Source: Aphanomyces cochlioides
Lineage: Eukaryota; Oomycota; Saprolegniomycetes; Saprolegniales; Verrucalvaceae
Reading direction: 5' to 3'
DNA length: 64,000 bases
Assembly: GCA_019828595.1 (NCBI GenBank)
Contig: JAHQRK010000026.1
Coordinates: 310,001-374,000, forward strand
A model generated the notes under the pieces. It did not search any database. It saw only the letters and a program-made list of their open reading frames with translations, and was not told where the DNA came from. Numbering within the stretch: the first letter of the stretch is position 1; each line of letters begins with the position of its first letter. Shown piece by piece: positions 46,166-57,267 of this stretch. The position numbers and the translations under genes were made by a program.

Positions 46166-47779
46166 TTAGAGTTGATCGTCCTCCAAATCGAGGGGATCAA
46201 TTTCGTCGGCGTTCATGGAGTGGTGAGCTTTGCTGCAGAGCTCGTCGATGTGGTAATTGTTGGTGATGCTTTTGAGCATCGAGATGGCCGACAAGACGGG
46301 AGCCGGCAAAGTGAACTTCTCGAGATTGTCGCTGAAGTTTTCGATCAAAGCAAACAGCGACCAGTCCGTCAAGCAGTTGGTGTCAGGCAATCTTGTTGCT
46401 TCTTGGTTCAATAGAACAGTCAGTGCCTCCGAGTTTGTGTAGAGGTCTGGGGCCCGATTTGAGAGGAATAAGTCAATCGTAGCAAGTGCAAAGAGGATGC
46501 GCTTGATCTCTGGTATGTCCGTGGTCAATTCTTCCAAGATTTCTGACGGGTGAATCTTGTATTGAGCCATGAAGTTGACGTGATGTTTGTAGTTGTGAGG
46601 CTTGCCTTGAGCTTTTAACAAAGCCATCTTGCGCTCAATAGTCTTGGTTGCAACAAGTGACTGAAACAAACTGAGGTCTTCATCTTGTGCGTACATAGCA
46701 TGTGCAACGAGCTGAGGATCATCTCGCAAAATGCGTTGACATTCGGTGATACTGCCTTCGACTTTCTTGTCTCGAATGATCTTCTTCGCCAATTCGAGGT
46801 GGGCTGCAGCAGACTTGTTAAGTCGTTGTTTCTTCGCTTTGCCTTTGGTCTTTTTCGGGCGTGGCGCACTTGAATCTTCCAATACAATTCGAGGCACTGC
46901 AAAGTCTTCAAACGAGAGTTCCACGTCGTCTTCTTCGAGGATATGAAAACGGTTCGATGTCGGCAGGGGATCCAAACGTGGGGACGAAGGCAAAGTACGT
47001 TTTGGAGCTGGTCCAGACCGGTAGCCCGTTACCAATTGAAGGTCCAGCGAGTTCTTGGGCTGCTCACTTGGTGGAGCAAGAGCGGGCGATTCGTTGGTAG
47101 ACATTTCCACATCTTCTTGTTGTTTGTCTTGTCCATTGTTGTTAGGGGGATCGCTGTCACCAGACATATCGACATCAGAGCCATGAGAAGGAGCTGTTGG
47201 CTGTGGTTGTTCATCTTGACCATCTCCAGATGCCTCAGTTGAGTCGGCCTTGCCTTCCGCATTTGTTCCAGGGTCTTGATCATGATCGTCTCCATCATGT
47301 TCAGGTTCTTTTTCTCCTGACGGAGGAGATTTTGCCGCTGCCTTGGCCGCTTTTGCCTTCGCTTTTTCAGCCTTGGCCTCTGCACGTCGTGAAACAATCG
47401 ACGGAGGCAATGTCTTGTTCAGAGCAGCGATCTTGTGCTGAAACACGACGACAAAAGGCTGACCCGACGGATCCGTAATGGTGATTTCGCGTAGTGCGTC
47501 GCCGGATTTTGGCACCAGCACTGCAGGAGGCGCAGGCGACTTGAAAATGACTCTCAAATGCGGCGACTTGATGTTCTGACCAGCAGTAGGGTTGAATGCT
47601 GCTATCACTGACTTGGTCAATGCAGCCATTTTCTTGACAATCGCCTTGGCCATCGAAGGGTGACTGACCTTGTTGAACGTAACGTAGTAGTTGTTGCCAT
47701 AACGCGAGTACTTGGGAACCAGGAAGTCTTTGCCACCAAGTCGAAACGTTGTGCCTCCCATTTCCACGCACGTAGACAA
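46166..47779 (-). pseudogene. LINE ORF1 of copy C, 5' half removed by E3
   Basis: Residues ~475-1011 of ORF1 in an open frame to the stop at 46166. The N-terminal half is separated by the E3 insertion. The Ala/Lys helix, basic patch and C-terminal domain are present. Residue 556 is Pro, as in D; A, B, E1, E2 and E3 have Ser. Confidence 0.88.
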
Positions 47780-47841
47780 AACTTCCGAATTTGCCTCGTA
47801 CCCCTCAAGTCAAGAAGTTATCAAGTGCCGCCGCGCTCAAA

Positions 47842-49402
47842 ATGTCCAACGCCAACAGCTGTTCCGAGCTCCGTGAGACCAACACTCACGGAGTCACCAT
47901 CATTCCAGGTATTGTATCACCTCACCCACTTTCGTCGTCCAATCAGGATGGCGGAAGTGGTGTGAGTAATGTCTCTACACCTAACCCTAGGGCCGAAGTG
48001 GAGGTCGAGTTCGACCCCAACAGCGTCTCTGGAGACCAATCTGCGTCTCGCTCCCCCAGCGCTTCACCTGGTGCTCCACTCGCCGGAGTTCCAGGGGGGG
48101 TCAACCTCAGTGGGTCAGTGGTTGACCCCCAGACCACTGTCGTTAACTTGTCTAGCGAAGCCCTCACTCAGGAGGGCGAACCACTGGGGCCTTGTGCCTG
48201 TGGTGGCTGCTTCCCTGGACTCCAATTGGAGTCGATCCCCAGTGAAGGCGGCGAGAAAACGGGGTCCATGCCAGCCCTAGAGGCTACGAGGGCCCCCCCT
48301 ATGGGCACACCCTGCGGTTCTGTCTACTTCCCCCCAGGGGCCTCTTCGGAGGGGCGGGGGCGGTATCCCGATTTGGGTTCTCGCCGGAGCAATGGTGTAC
48401 CCCAGTCACCGTGCTGCGGGGATGGCATGGATTCCCCTTCTACCCCTGTCACTGGGGGTCTGGCCCCGGCCTTTCTCGTGACCAATGGGACTGAGCCAGC
48501 AGCCACCAACCGCGTCGCCCCCTGTGCTGAGCCTCCTAGAACGGGAGAGGAAGAAGAAAAATCTCAAGAGGACGTGGATATGGTCTCTGGAGACGCCGAG
48601 GGGAAGGATTCTACTGAAACCGAGGCCTTAACCGACGAGGGAAATACTCAAATTCACTCGGAGGTTGATGGGTCAGGCGACATTAACGGCCAAGCGAAGT
48701 CGTGTGATACTCCTGGAGAAGTTATTCAAGAGGAACAATCGACAAACAATGACAATGACCAGTCAAATCAAGACATTGTCGACAAATCCGTTGCTCAAGG
48801 AAATGGCGCTGTTGATCCTCCTACCGCGGCAGACAAAATACAAGGCGATCAAGAGCAACAAAACGCTGAAAAGGCCAATCCATGGACGCAAAAGACTCCC
48901 GGCAAGGATTCAGCTTCGTCCAAGAAAGATTCCAAGCAAGGCAATGCTCCCAAAGGCGCGAAACATCGCAACACTGGTGCTCATGCTATTGCCGATGACG
49001 ATATTGCGCGATGCGAGGCCATGGCGGACGCATTCTACAAAGACTCTGGTGACATGGACGCCTTCATTGAAAACATTTTGCTCACCCCCCAGTCCCAAGT
49101 GTACGAGCTCACAGTCAAGTTGGGCGAAGCCTACAAGGACTGGTCCGAAAAAGTCATCTGCGATCAATTTGTCAAGGAAAATCCTGGTTCGTTATGGGGC
49201 TCCAAATTTCCGAACATTTTGATCCACAAGAAGAACCCACAGACCATTGTGATCTCAAGTTACAACTTGTCTACGTGCGTGGAAATGGGAGGCACAACGT
49301 TTCGACTTGGTGGCAAAGACTTCCTGGTTCCCAAATACTCGCGTTATGGCAACAACTACTACGTTACGTTCAACAAGGTCAGTCACCCTTCGATGGCCAA
49401 GG
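47842..49402 (+). pseudogene. LINE ORF1 of E3, 5' part (split by D)
   Basis: ATG at 47842; reads to ...SHPSMAK and then runs into element D, stopping at 49410. With the 3' part (57268-58745) it was an intact ORF1 of 1012 aa before D landed. The extra residue is a second Lys in HKKNP from a 3-bp insertion shared with copy D. No frameshift is visible. Confidence 0.9.
49390..49402. repeat. Target-site duplication of element D, left copy
   Basis: TCGATGGCCAAGG, repeated exactly at 57255-57267. The base before is T on both sides, so 13 or 14 bp. Confidence 0.94.
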
Positions 49403-49548
49403 TTAAATGAGTTGTATTAACCTTATTTTTGAGCAAAGGCCCTAATGACTTACTAATTTGCCTCGTACTGTATAAATAGAACTTGGAAAACAGAATATGG
49501 CAAAGTGGTCATTGAACAGGAGATGAAGTGAGTGAGCCGTTAGCTCAC

Positions 49549-52500
49549 TCATGAAACGACGCTGTCAGGAATGGCGTGTTGACGTAACCAGGGGTCCGAA
49601 GATAGATGCTTGAGCACATTGAATACCTTGGTGTATCCCTTCTTGAGAGGGAGATCAACCAGGAGCTGTTGTAGATGTAGCTTGATCAAAGAGGCAGCAT
49701 GAATGGCAACTTCCATCGGACTCTTCGCTGTGAGGTCGGGTCGAAAGGTGCGATCGGCACGTTGGAGCCATATTTGATAATACACGCAGGCTCGGACAAT
49801 CGGCCAGATCTTCAGATAGCCACGGATGTAGTATCCATCGGACGGCTTGGGCGTCTCGTAGAACATTTCCAGACACGTTGACGGAAAGGAACACTCGAGC
49901 AGTCGCTGGATTGTCTTGAAGGAATACCAAACAGATTGACCATATCCACAAGAGAACAGGAAATGCTCGTACGTCTCATTGACACGACAGAAGACACACG
50001 TCGGCTTGGGGTCTTGGTACTGAAACAGATATTGCATGGCGTTGGCGCGGAGAAGGGTCTTGAAAATGAACTCTCCATATCGAGGGAGAATGTGGTCGGG
50101 TTGGAGGAAGGCGGCAAGTTGGGTAAGGCGCTTGGGGTCTTCGTAAAAGTTGGATGGCAGGTTGAGATGCTTGGTAGGAAGAATGGACGAGCTGACAGCT
50201 GGAGAAGCTCTGATCTTAGCCGATTTCGAAGTCGCAAGCGCCAACAAGATCGGACTCGAGTCAGGGTGTATCATCCAGTGCCATTCCATCCATTCAGAGC
50301 TTGGCGTCGGCAAGTGGAACACGGGAGCATCCTCTTCAGAAACAATCTCAAACAATCGTGATAACTTGGTCACCAAGATTGAGATCCATTGTTTCGTTGG
50401 AGGGACAAAATTGGCTTGGCGGCAGGCACGGTTGATTTTGTCGAACAAGATCGAAGCTGGCCAAACTCGCTGACACGGAGTCAACAAATGCGACAACTTC
50501 GTGATGTGAAGCGAAGCCAATACATTGGCTTGGTCTTGCGTCGATGTAGAGCACTGATCGTATAGGTCTTCGAGTCCAGGCAGATACGAGTTGTGCCAAA
50601 GGGGAACATCCAAAGATGAGATGTGATTTGGACAGCCGTACGGAGTCCAGCGAGATTCAAACCAGCTACTCAATAAGGCTTTCCACATTGGAGTGATATT
50701 GTGATTCTTGTACAGTTGTCTGATGAATGCAGAAGAGCCATTTGCCAAGAGGAGATCTCGGGGGGAACCCCATGGATGAAAAGCCTTCTCGAGGAGAGTA
50801 TAGCCCGGCGTAATCCAGGCGGACATGGCAGACTTGCGGGGTGGGGTGGTGATGGCTTGAATGCATCTGATCATGACAGAGCGGTTGTGTTGTTGCCATA
50901 AAGCAAGTGCATGGTGCAGGCCTAAGCCACCGGACTTCTTCGGCATGAATAGGATCTCCTTTTTGATCAAACGGAGGCCATGGACAGAGGAGGATGGGTT
51001 GATTTCTTCACCATGCATAAATTGAAGCATGGCCTTGTCGATCTTTTTGGCCAGGTCTTTGTCGGCAGGGACAAAAGCCAGTTGGTACCATAACACAGGC
51101 AGACATATGCTGTGCAGGATAGTGACTTTTCCGGCCATGGTTCGAGCCTTGTAGAGCCACAAAGACAAGCGAGCCACAAACTTCTCAAACACGTAATTGA
51201 AACGTGCCAATGGAGAAAGATTGGGCGCAACCAAGATACCAAGAGCCTTCACGGGACTGTCGGAAGTAACTTGTAGTGAGGCAAGGTTCCCATTCAACTG
51301 GCTGTAGGTCAGAATTTGGGTCTTGTCTACGTTGAGTCGGAAACCAGACTTGTCGCAAAAGGTTTGAACCAATGCAAGCTGCCGGTGGAGGCACGTCTCA
51401 TTTGCCGCATAGAGTTGCGAGTCGTCGGCAAAGTAACTCCCAGTGTGGTAGCGATCCCCACACTTGATGCCATAGTTGGAGTGTTGCCGTAGGAGTTGGC
51501 ACATCGGTTCCAAAGCGATCACAAACAGAAGTGGCGACAGTGGATCACCTTGCAACACACCGCGTGAGATGTGAACTGGCTTGGACAAGAAGCCGTTCAC
51601 CAAGATGCGAGACTTGCGGCCCGAGTACAGTACGCGAACCATGTCAACAAAGGTTTCGGGAAAGCCATAGTGACGGAGGACGCGGAGCAAGTACGCGTGG
51701 TCCACGCGATCAAAAGCTTTCTCAAAGTCAAGCAGTGCCACCATCGAGGACGGACTGTGTAGTTTGATGTGGTGCAGCATGTCATCCAGTCGTGCAATAT
51801 TGGTTTGGATATTGCTTCGACGGATAAAGCCTTGCTGGTCCGGGTGGATGATGTGTCGAATGTGGCGCTGGAGTCGATAAGCCAGAATACTCGTCAGGAT
51901 TTTCACATCCGTGTTGAGTAGGCTAATGGGCCGATAGTTCTTGGCCTGTGACTTGGGGCCTTTCTTGTGCAGCAACACCAGCGTACTGACAAGTTGCATG
52001 GGAGTCAAGCGAGGGTGAGAATGGAGCTGGTGTGTGAATAGCAGCTCCAATACCAACGACCACTTGTGAGGTGCAAGTTTGAGGACTTCGAATGGCAGAG
52101 CGTTGGGACCTGGCGCTGAGTTCGAACTGCTGTGTCGAATAGCATGATAGAACTCGTTGGCGCGCAAGGGAGCCGACAGCTCTTTCTGGGCTTGCTCTGG
52201 CAGTTGCTTGTGTCGAGTCAATGGGGTCAGAAATGACGACACTTCGTCTCCAGATCGCTGCACGTCGGGAGCTGCAAACAAGTCCTTGTAGTAGTCGACC
52301 AGGACGTCAGACATGCCTTGTTGATTGGAGACAACATTTCCATTGACATCCACCAACTCTTTGAAGACTGTCTTCTTCAAGGGGGTAGGGACAGGGGACA
52401 TGAAGTGGAACTTGGACGAGCGCTCTGCTTTGTACAAGTGAAGTTGGAACGCCTGGTCTTGACGAAACTGCTTGTCTCGATCTTGCAGCTCGTGAATTTG

Positions 52501-53604
52501 CTTTTGAAGGTCTCGCACTCGATCCACCAGCACTGAATCTTGACGCATGTTGGGGACTTGCAAAAGCGAAGCGATCTCGACAGCTAACTTCTTCAACGGC
52601 AGACGTTGTTTCTCCAATCGTTGAGAATGGAATTCTTTGAGTTGGGAGCGGATATCATTGACCAGCATGTCGTAGGCCTTGGAGATATTGTGGAATGTTG
52701 GAGACTTGTCCAAAAATCGATCCAGACATCCATGAACAATCTCGGCCGCTCGTGGTAGACGAAGTAGCCAAGTTGGAGCTTTCCATGATCCAGAGCCATG
52801 GCGCAATGTTTGACGCTTTGTGATGATACGACAAGCCACGTGGTCAGCCTGTGGAACGTGTGGCATGTGCGTCGCCTTCCAATGACGAAGACCCGCCAAG
52901 GTGGACGAACAAAATATGTAGTCGAGTCGGTTGGTGAGTGTGGGACTTGTGAAGGTTCTTGCCACGGGGTTTTGACGGCGAAACAGATCCACCAGAGACA
53001 AACTGTGCATCCATTGTTCCAGTTGAAGGGTGCCGGCCATGGTGGAGGTACTGGGTCTCAACGAATCCAAATCTTTGTTGAGAGTGCAGTTGAAATCTCC
53101 TCCAACAATGTGGAGCGCATGTGGAGGAAAGTCGCGTGGCAATTCTTCGAAGTAACTTGCTCGTTCTTGGAAGGCTGCCGGCGCATAGATATTGTGGAGA
53201 ACGACTGTCAGTGGACCCAGAGTACATCGCACTTGTAGATAACGACCACGAAGCACTGGGTTGTCATGAGGGACTTGAGTGGCGTTCTTCAAAGGAGAGT
53301 GAGGATGTATCAACGTAGCCAGACCTCCAGTGGCTGGCGACGTGGATACTTCAGGGTAAATAGGCTCTTCAAAGAACAAAGAGCCTTCGTGGTTTGTGAT
53401 GCGTTGCCAATGGAACGCAACACGGTCGTGGAGACTTGGCGTGCGGAAACGGGTTTCTTGGATAAAGGAAACGTCGTGAACACTTGATAGTTTGTCGAGG
53501 ATGTACCGATGACTGTTGGAGAAGCCATTGGTGTTGAGGGAGATGATTTGTGGGTCCCAGTCCACGAGTTCAGTTGGGACATCGGAGAAGTTGTTGTCAA
53601 TCAT
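49549..53604 (-). CDS. LINE ORF2: AP endonuclease + reverse transcriptase + zinc motif, intact
   Basis: 1351 aa from ATG 53604, stop at 49549. Same domain order as ORF2 of A: endonuclease residues Asn24, Glu50, Asp170, Asn172, Asp228 and His255; RT Asp626 and FADD 725-728; C-terminal C-x2-C-x7-H-x4-C at 1203-1219. Differences from A are few and conservative, e.g. Ile2 and Tyr-Ser-Phe-Lys for Tyr-Phe-Phe-Lys after the zinc motif. The hairpin after the stop has a changed loop base but a preserved stem. It may supply active enzyme in trans to defective copies. Confidence 0.95.
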   Translation of the reverse strand: MIDNNFSDVPTELVDWDPQIISLNTNGFSNSHRYILDKLSSVHDVSFIQETRFRTPSLHDRVAFHWQRITNHEGSLFFEEPIYPEVSTSPATGGLATLIHPHSPLKNATQVPHDNPVLRGRYLQVRCTLGPLTVVLHNIYAPAAFQERASYFEELPRDFPPHALHIVGGDFNCTLNKDLDSLRPSTSTMAGTLQLEQWMHSLSLVDLFRRQNPVARTFTSPTLTNRLDYIFCSSTLAGLRHWKATHMPHVPQADHVACRIITKRQTLRHGSGSWKAPTWLLRLPRAAEIVHGCLDRFLDKSPTFHNISKAYDMLVNDIRSQLKEFHSQRLEKQRLPLKKLAVEIASLLQVPNMRQDSVLVDRVRDLQKQIHELQDRDKQFRQDQAFQLHLYKAERSSKFHFMSPVPTPLKKTVFKELVDVNGNVVSNQQGMSDVLVDYYKDLFAAPDVQRSGDEVSSFLTPLTRHKQLPEQAQKELSAPLRANEFYHAIRHSSSNSAPGPNALPFEVLKLAPHKWSLVLELLFTHQLHSHPRLTPMQLVSTLVLLHKKGPKSQAKNYRPISLLNTDVKILTSILAYRLQRHIRHIIHPDQQGFIRRSNIQTNIARLDDMLHHIKLHSPSSMVALLDFEKAFDRVDHAYLLRVLRHYGFPETFVDMVRVLYSGRKSRILVNGFLSKPVHISRGVLQGDPLSPLLFVIALEPMCQLLRQHSNYGIKCGDRYHTGSYFADDSQLYAANETCLHRQLALVQTFCDKSGFRLNVDKTQILTYSQLNGNLASLQVTSDSPVKALGILVAPNLSPLARFNYVFEKFVARLSLWLYKARTMAGKVTILHSICLPVLWYQLAFVPADKDLAKKIDKAMLQFMHGEEINPSSSVHGLRLIKKEILFMPKKSGGLGLHHALALWQQHNRSVMIRCIQAITTPPRKSAMSAWITPGYTLLEKAFHPWGSPRDLLLANGSSAFIRQLYKNHNITPMWKALLSSWFESRWTPYGCPNHISSLDVPLWHNSYLPGLEDLYDQCSTSTQDQANVLASLHITKLSHLLTPCQRVWPASILFDKINRACRQANFVPPTKQWISILVTKLSRLFEIVSEEDAPVFHLPTPSSEWMEWHWMIHPDSSPILLALATSKSAKIRASPAVSSSILPTKHLNLPSNFYEDPKRLTQLAAFLQPDHILPRYGEFIFKTLLRANAMQYLFQYQDPKPTCVFCRVNETYEHFLFSCGYGQSVWYSFKTIQRLLECSFPSTCLEMFYETPKPSDGYYIRGYLKIWPIVRACVYYQIWLQRADRTFRPDLTAKSPMEVAIHAASLIKLHLQQLLVDLPLKKGYTKVFNVLKHLSSDPWLRQHAIPDSVVS

Positions 53605-53682
53605 CACGAGTACAGATGAAAATGAGTAGAATGGAGGGGTCAGAGGGGAGGTTGAAATGGATTGAAGCAGGGGATAGAAGCC

Positions 53683-56600
53683 TTAGAGTTGATCGTCCTC
53701 CAAATCGAGGGGATCAATTTCGTCGGCGTTCATGGAGTGGTGAGCTTTGCTGCAGAGCTCGTCGATGTGGTAATTGTTGGTGATGCTTTTGAGCATCGAG
53801 ATGGCCGACAAGACGGGAGCCGGCAAAGTGAACTTCTCGAGATTGTCGCTGAAGTTTTCGATCAAAGCAAACAGCGACCAGTCCGTCAAGCAGTTGGTGT
53901 CAGGCAATCTTGTTGCTTCTTGGTTCAATAGAACAGTCAGTGCCTCCGAGTTTGTGTAGAGGTCTGGGGCCCGATTTGAGAGGAATAAGTCAATCGTAGC
54001 AAGTGCAAAGAGGATGCGCTTGATCTCTGGTATGTCCGTGGTCAATTCTTCCAAGATTTCTGACGGGTGAATCTTGTATTGAGCCATGAAGTTGACGTGA
54101 TGTTTGTAGTTGTGAGGCTTGCCTTGAGCTTTTAACAAAGCCATCTTGCGCTCAATAGTCTTGGTTGCAACAAGTGACTGAAACAAACTGAGGTCTTCAT
54201 CTTGTGCGTACATAGCATGTGCAACGAGCTGAGGGTCATCTCGCAAAATGCGTTGACATTCGGTGATACTGCCTTCGACTTTCTTATCTCGAATGATCTT
54301 CTTCGCCAATTCGAGGTGGGCTGCAGCAGACTTGTTAAGTCGTTGTTTCTTCGCTTTGCCTTTGGTCTTTTTCGGGCGTGGCGCACTTGAATCTTCCAAT
54401 ACAATTCGAGGCACTGCAAAGTCTTCAAACGAGAGTTCCACGTCGTCTTCTTCGAGGATATGAAAACGGTTGGATGTCGGCAGGGGATCCAAACGTGGGG
54501 ACGAAGGCAAAGTACGTTTTGGAGCTGGTCCAGACCGGTAGCCCGTTACCAATTGAAGGTCCAGCGAGTTCTTGGGCTGCTCACTTGGTGGAGCAAGAGC
54601 GGGCGATTCGTTGGTAGACATTTCCACATCTTCTTGTTGTTTGTCTTGTCCATTGTTGTTAGGGGGATCGCTGTCACCAGACATATCGACATCAGAGCCA
54701 TGAGAAGGAGCTGTTGGCTGTGGTTGTTCATCTTGACGATCTCCAGAGGCCTCAGTTGAGTCGGCCTTGCCTTCCGCATTTGTTCCAGGGTCTTGATCAT
54801 GATCGTCTCCATCATGTTCAGGTTCTTTTTCTCCTGACGGAGGAGATTTTGCCGCTGCCTTGGCCGCTTTTGCCTTCGCTTTTTCAGCCTTGGCCTCTGC
54901 ACGTCGTGAAACAATCGACGGAGGCAATGTCTTGTTCAGAGCAGCGATCTTGTGCTGAAACACGACGACAAAAGGCTGACCCGACGGATCCGTAATGGTG
55001 ATTTCGCGTAGTGCGTCGCCGGATTTTGGCACCAACACTGCAGGAGGCGCAGGCGACTTGAAAATGACTCTCAAATGCGGCGACTTGATGTTCTGACCAG
55101 CAGTAGGGTTGAATGCTGCTATCACTGACTTGGTCAATGCAGCCATTTTCTTGACAATTGCCTTGGCCATCGAAGGGTGACTGACCTTGTTGAACGTAAC
55201 GTAGTAGTTGTTGCCATAACGCGAGTATTTGGGAACCAGGAAGTCTTTGCCACCAAGTCGAAACGTTGTGCCTCCCATTTCCACGCACGTAGACAAGTTG
55301 TAACTTGAGATCACAATGGTCTGTGGGTTCTTCTTGTGGATCAAAATGTTCGGAAATTTGGAGCCCCATAACGAACCAGGATTTTCCTTGACAAATTGAT
55401 CGCAGATGACTTTTTCGGACCAGTCCTTGTAGCCTTCGCCCAACTTGACTGTGAGCTCGTACACTTGGGACTGGGGAGTGAGCAAAATGTTTTCAATGAA
55501 GGCGTCCATGTCACCAGAGTCTTTGTAGAATGCGTCCGCCATGGCCTCGCATCGCGCAATATCGTCATCGGCAATAGCATGAGCACCAGTGTTGCGATGT
55601 TTCGCGCCTTTGGGGGCATTGCCTTGCTTGGAATCTTTCTTGGACGAAGCTGAATCCTTGCCGGGAGTCTTTTGCGTCCATGGATTGGCCCTTTCAGCGT
55701 TTTGTTGCTCTTGATCGCCTTGTATTTTGTCTGCCGCGGTAGGAGGATCAACAGCGCCATTTCCTTGAGCAACGGATTTGTCGACAATGTCTTGATTTGA
55801 CTGGTCATTGTCATTGTTTGTCGATTGTTCCTCTTGAATAACTTCTCCAGGAGTATCACACGGCTTCGCTTGGCCGTTAATGTCGCCTGACCCATCAACC
55901 TCAGAGTGAATTTGAGTATTTCCCTCGTCGGTTAAGGCTTCGGTTTCAGTAGAATCCTTCCCTCGGCGTCTCCAGAGACCATATCCACGTCCTCTTGAGA
56001 TTTTTCTTCTTCCTCTCCCGTTCTAGGAGGCTCAGCACAGGGGGCGACGCGGTTGGTGGCTGCTGGCTCAGTCCCATTGGTCACGAGAAAGGCCGGGGCC
56101 AGACCCCCAGTGACAGGGGTAGAAGGGGAATCCATGCCATCCCCGCAGCACGGTGACTGGGGTACACCATTGCTCCGGCGAGAACCCAAATCGGGATACC
56201 GCCCCCGCCCCTCCGAAGAGGCCCCTGGGGGGAAGTAGACAGAACCGCAGGGTGTGCCCATAGGGGGGGCCCTCGTAGCCTCTAGGGCTGGCATGGACCC
56301 CGTTTTCTCGCCGCCTTCACTGGGGATCGACTCCAATTGGAGTCCAGGGAAGCAGCCACCACAGGCACAAGGCCCCAGTGGTTCGCCCTCCTGAGTGAGG
56401 GCTTCGCTAGACAAGTTAACGACAGTGGTCTGGGGGTCAACCACTGACCCACTGAGGTTGACCCCCCCTGGAACTCCGGCGAGTGGAGCACCAGGTGAAG
56501 CGCTGGTGGAGCGAGACGCAGATTGGTCTCCAGAGACGCTGTTGGGGTCGAACTCGACCTCCACTTCGGCCCTAGGGTTAGGTGTAGAGACATTACTCAC

Positions 56601-56720
56601 ACCACTTCCGCCATCCTGATTGGACGACGAAAGTGGGTGAGGTGATACAATACCTGGAATGATGGTGACTCCGTGAGTGTTGGTCTCACGGAGCTCGGAA
56701 CAGCTGTTGGCGTTGGACAT
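53683..56720 (-). pseudogene. LINE ORF1 of copy D, one-base frameshift
   Basis: ATG at 56720. A run of three C at about 55960-55962, where B, E1, E2 and E3 have four, shifts the frame near residue 254; the first frame ends near 55932. The rest, from about residue 255 to the stop at 53683, is collinear with intact ORF1 and contains the extra Lys also seen in E3. Homopolymer lesion; read error possible. Confidence 0.88.
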
Positions 56721-56781
56721 TTTGAGCGCGGCGGCACTTGATAACTTCTTGACTTGAGGGGTACGAGGCAAATTCGGAAGT

Positions 56782-57254
56782 CGCCGCCTTCACTGGGGAT
56801 CGACTCCAATTGGAGTCCAGGGAAGCAGCCACCACAGGCACAAGGCCCCAGTGGTTCGCCCTCCTGAGTGAGGGCTTCGCTAGACAAGTTAACGACAGTG
56901 GTCTGGGGGTCAACCACTGACCCACTGAGGTTGACCCCCCCTGGAACTCCGGCGAGTGGAGCACCAGGTGAAGCGCTGGGGGAGCGAGACGCAGATTGGT
57001 CTCCAGAGACGCTGTTGGGGTCGAACTCGACCTCCACTTCGGCCCTAGGGTTAGGTGTAGAGACATTACTCACACCACTTCCGCCATCCTGATTGGACGA
57101 CGAAAGTGGGTGAGGAGATACAATACCTGGAATGATGGTGACTCCGTGAGTGTTGGTCTCACGGAGCTCGGAACAGCTGTTGGCGTTGGACATTTTGAGC
57201 GCGGCGGCACTTGATAACTTCTTGACTTGAGGGGTACGAGGCAAATTCGGAAGT
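56782..57254 (-). mobile_element. Second, partial 5' end joined to element D
   Basis: 473 bp equal to the first ~473 nt of the LINE (leader plus ORF1 residues 1 to ~137), same orientation as D and attached directly to D's complete 5' end. In the sense direction it ends in ...GGCGGCG and is followed by ACTTCCG. It has its own exact 5' terminus at 57254. Template jumping of the RT onto a second RNA, or recombination between nested same-orientation copies, would both give this. Confidence 0.88.
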
Positions 57255-57267
57255 TCGATGGCCAAGG
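57255..57267. repeat. Target-site duplication of element D, right copy
   Basis: Exact repeat of 49390-49402; E3 ORF1 continues directly from it. Confidence 0.94.

Larger units (their letters stand above)
41888..47779 (-). mobile_element. C, 3' part of a LINE inserted in E2 and cut by E3
   Basis: Minus-strand element with a 3' end at 41888, full ORF2 and the C-terminal half of ORF1. At 47779 (...gtagacaa) it is interrupted by the 5' end of E3. One extra A at 47780 belongs to neither element. Its 5' part should lie to the right of the window. Confidence 0.92.
47781..49402 (+). mobile_element. E3, left part: LINE inserted in C
   Basis: Begins exactly at ACTTCCG (47781) and runs to ...gatggccaagg (49402), where element D interrupts it. 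Continues at 57255. The preceding 17 nt, beginning CCACGC and ending in the extra A, are its predicted target-site duplication. Confidence 0.93.
49403..56781 (-). mobile_element. D: full-length LINE copy (7379 bp) inserted in E3
   Basis: Complete minus-strand element from ttaaatgag (49403) to its 5' end (56781). Beyond it, a second partial copy of the 5' end (56782-57254) is attached in the same orientation, and the target-site duplication lies outside both. The two pieces therefore arrived as one insertion or were fused afterwards. ORF2 is intact; ORF1 has a one-base deletion. Confidence 0.94.
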
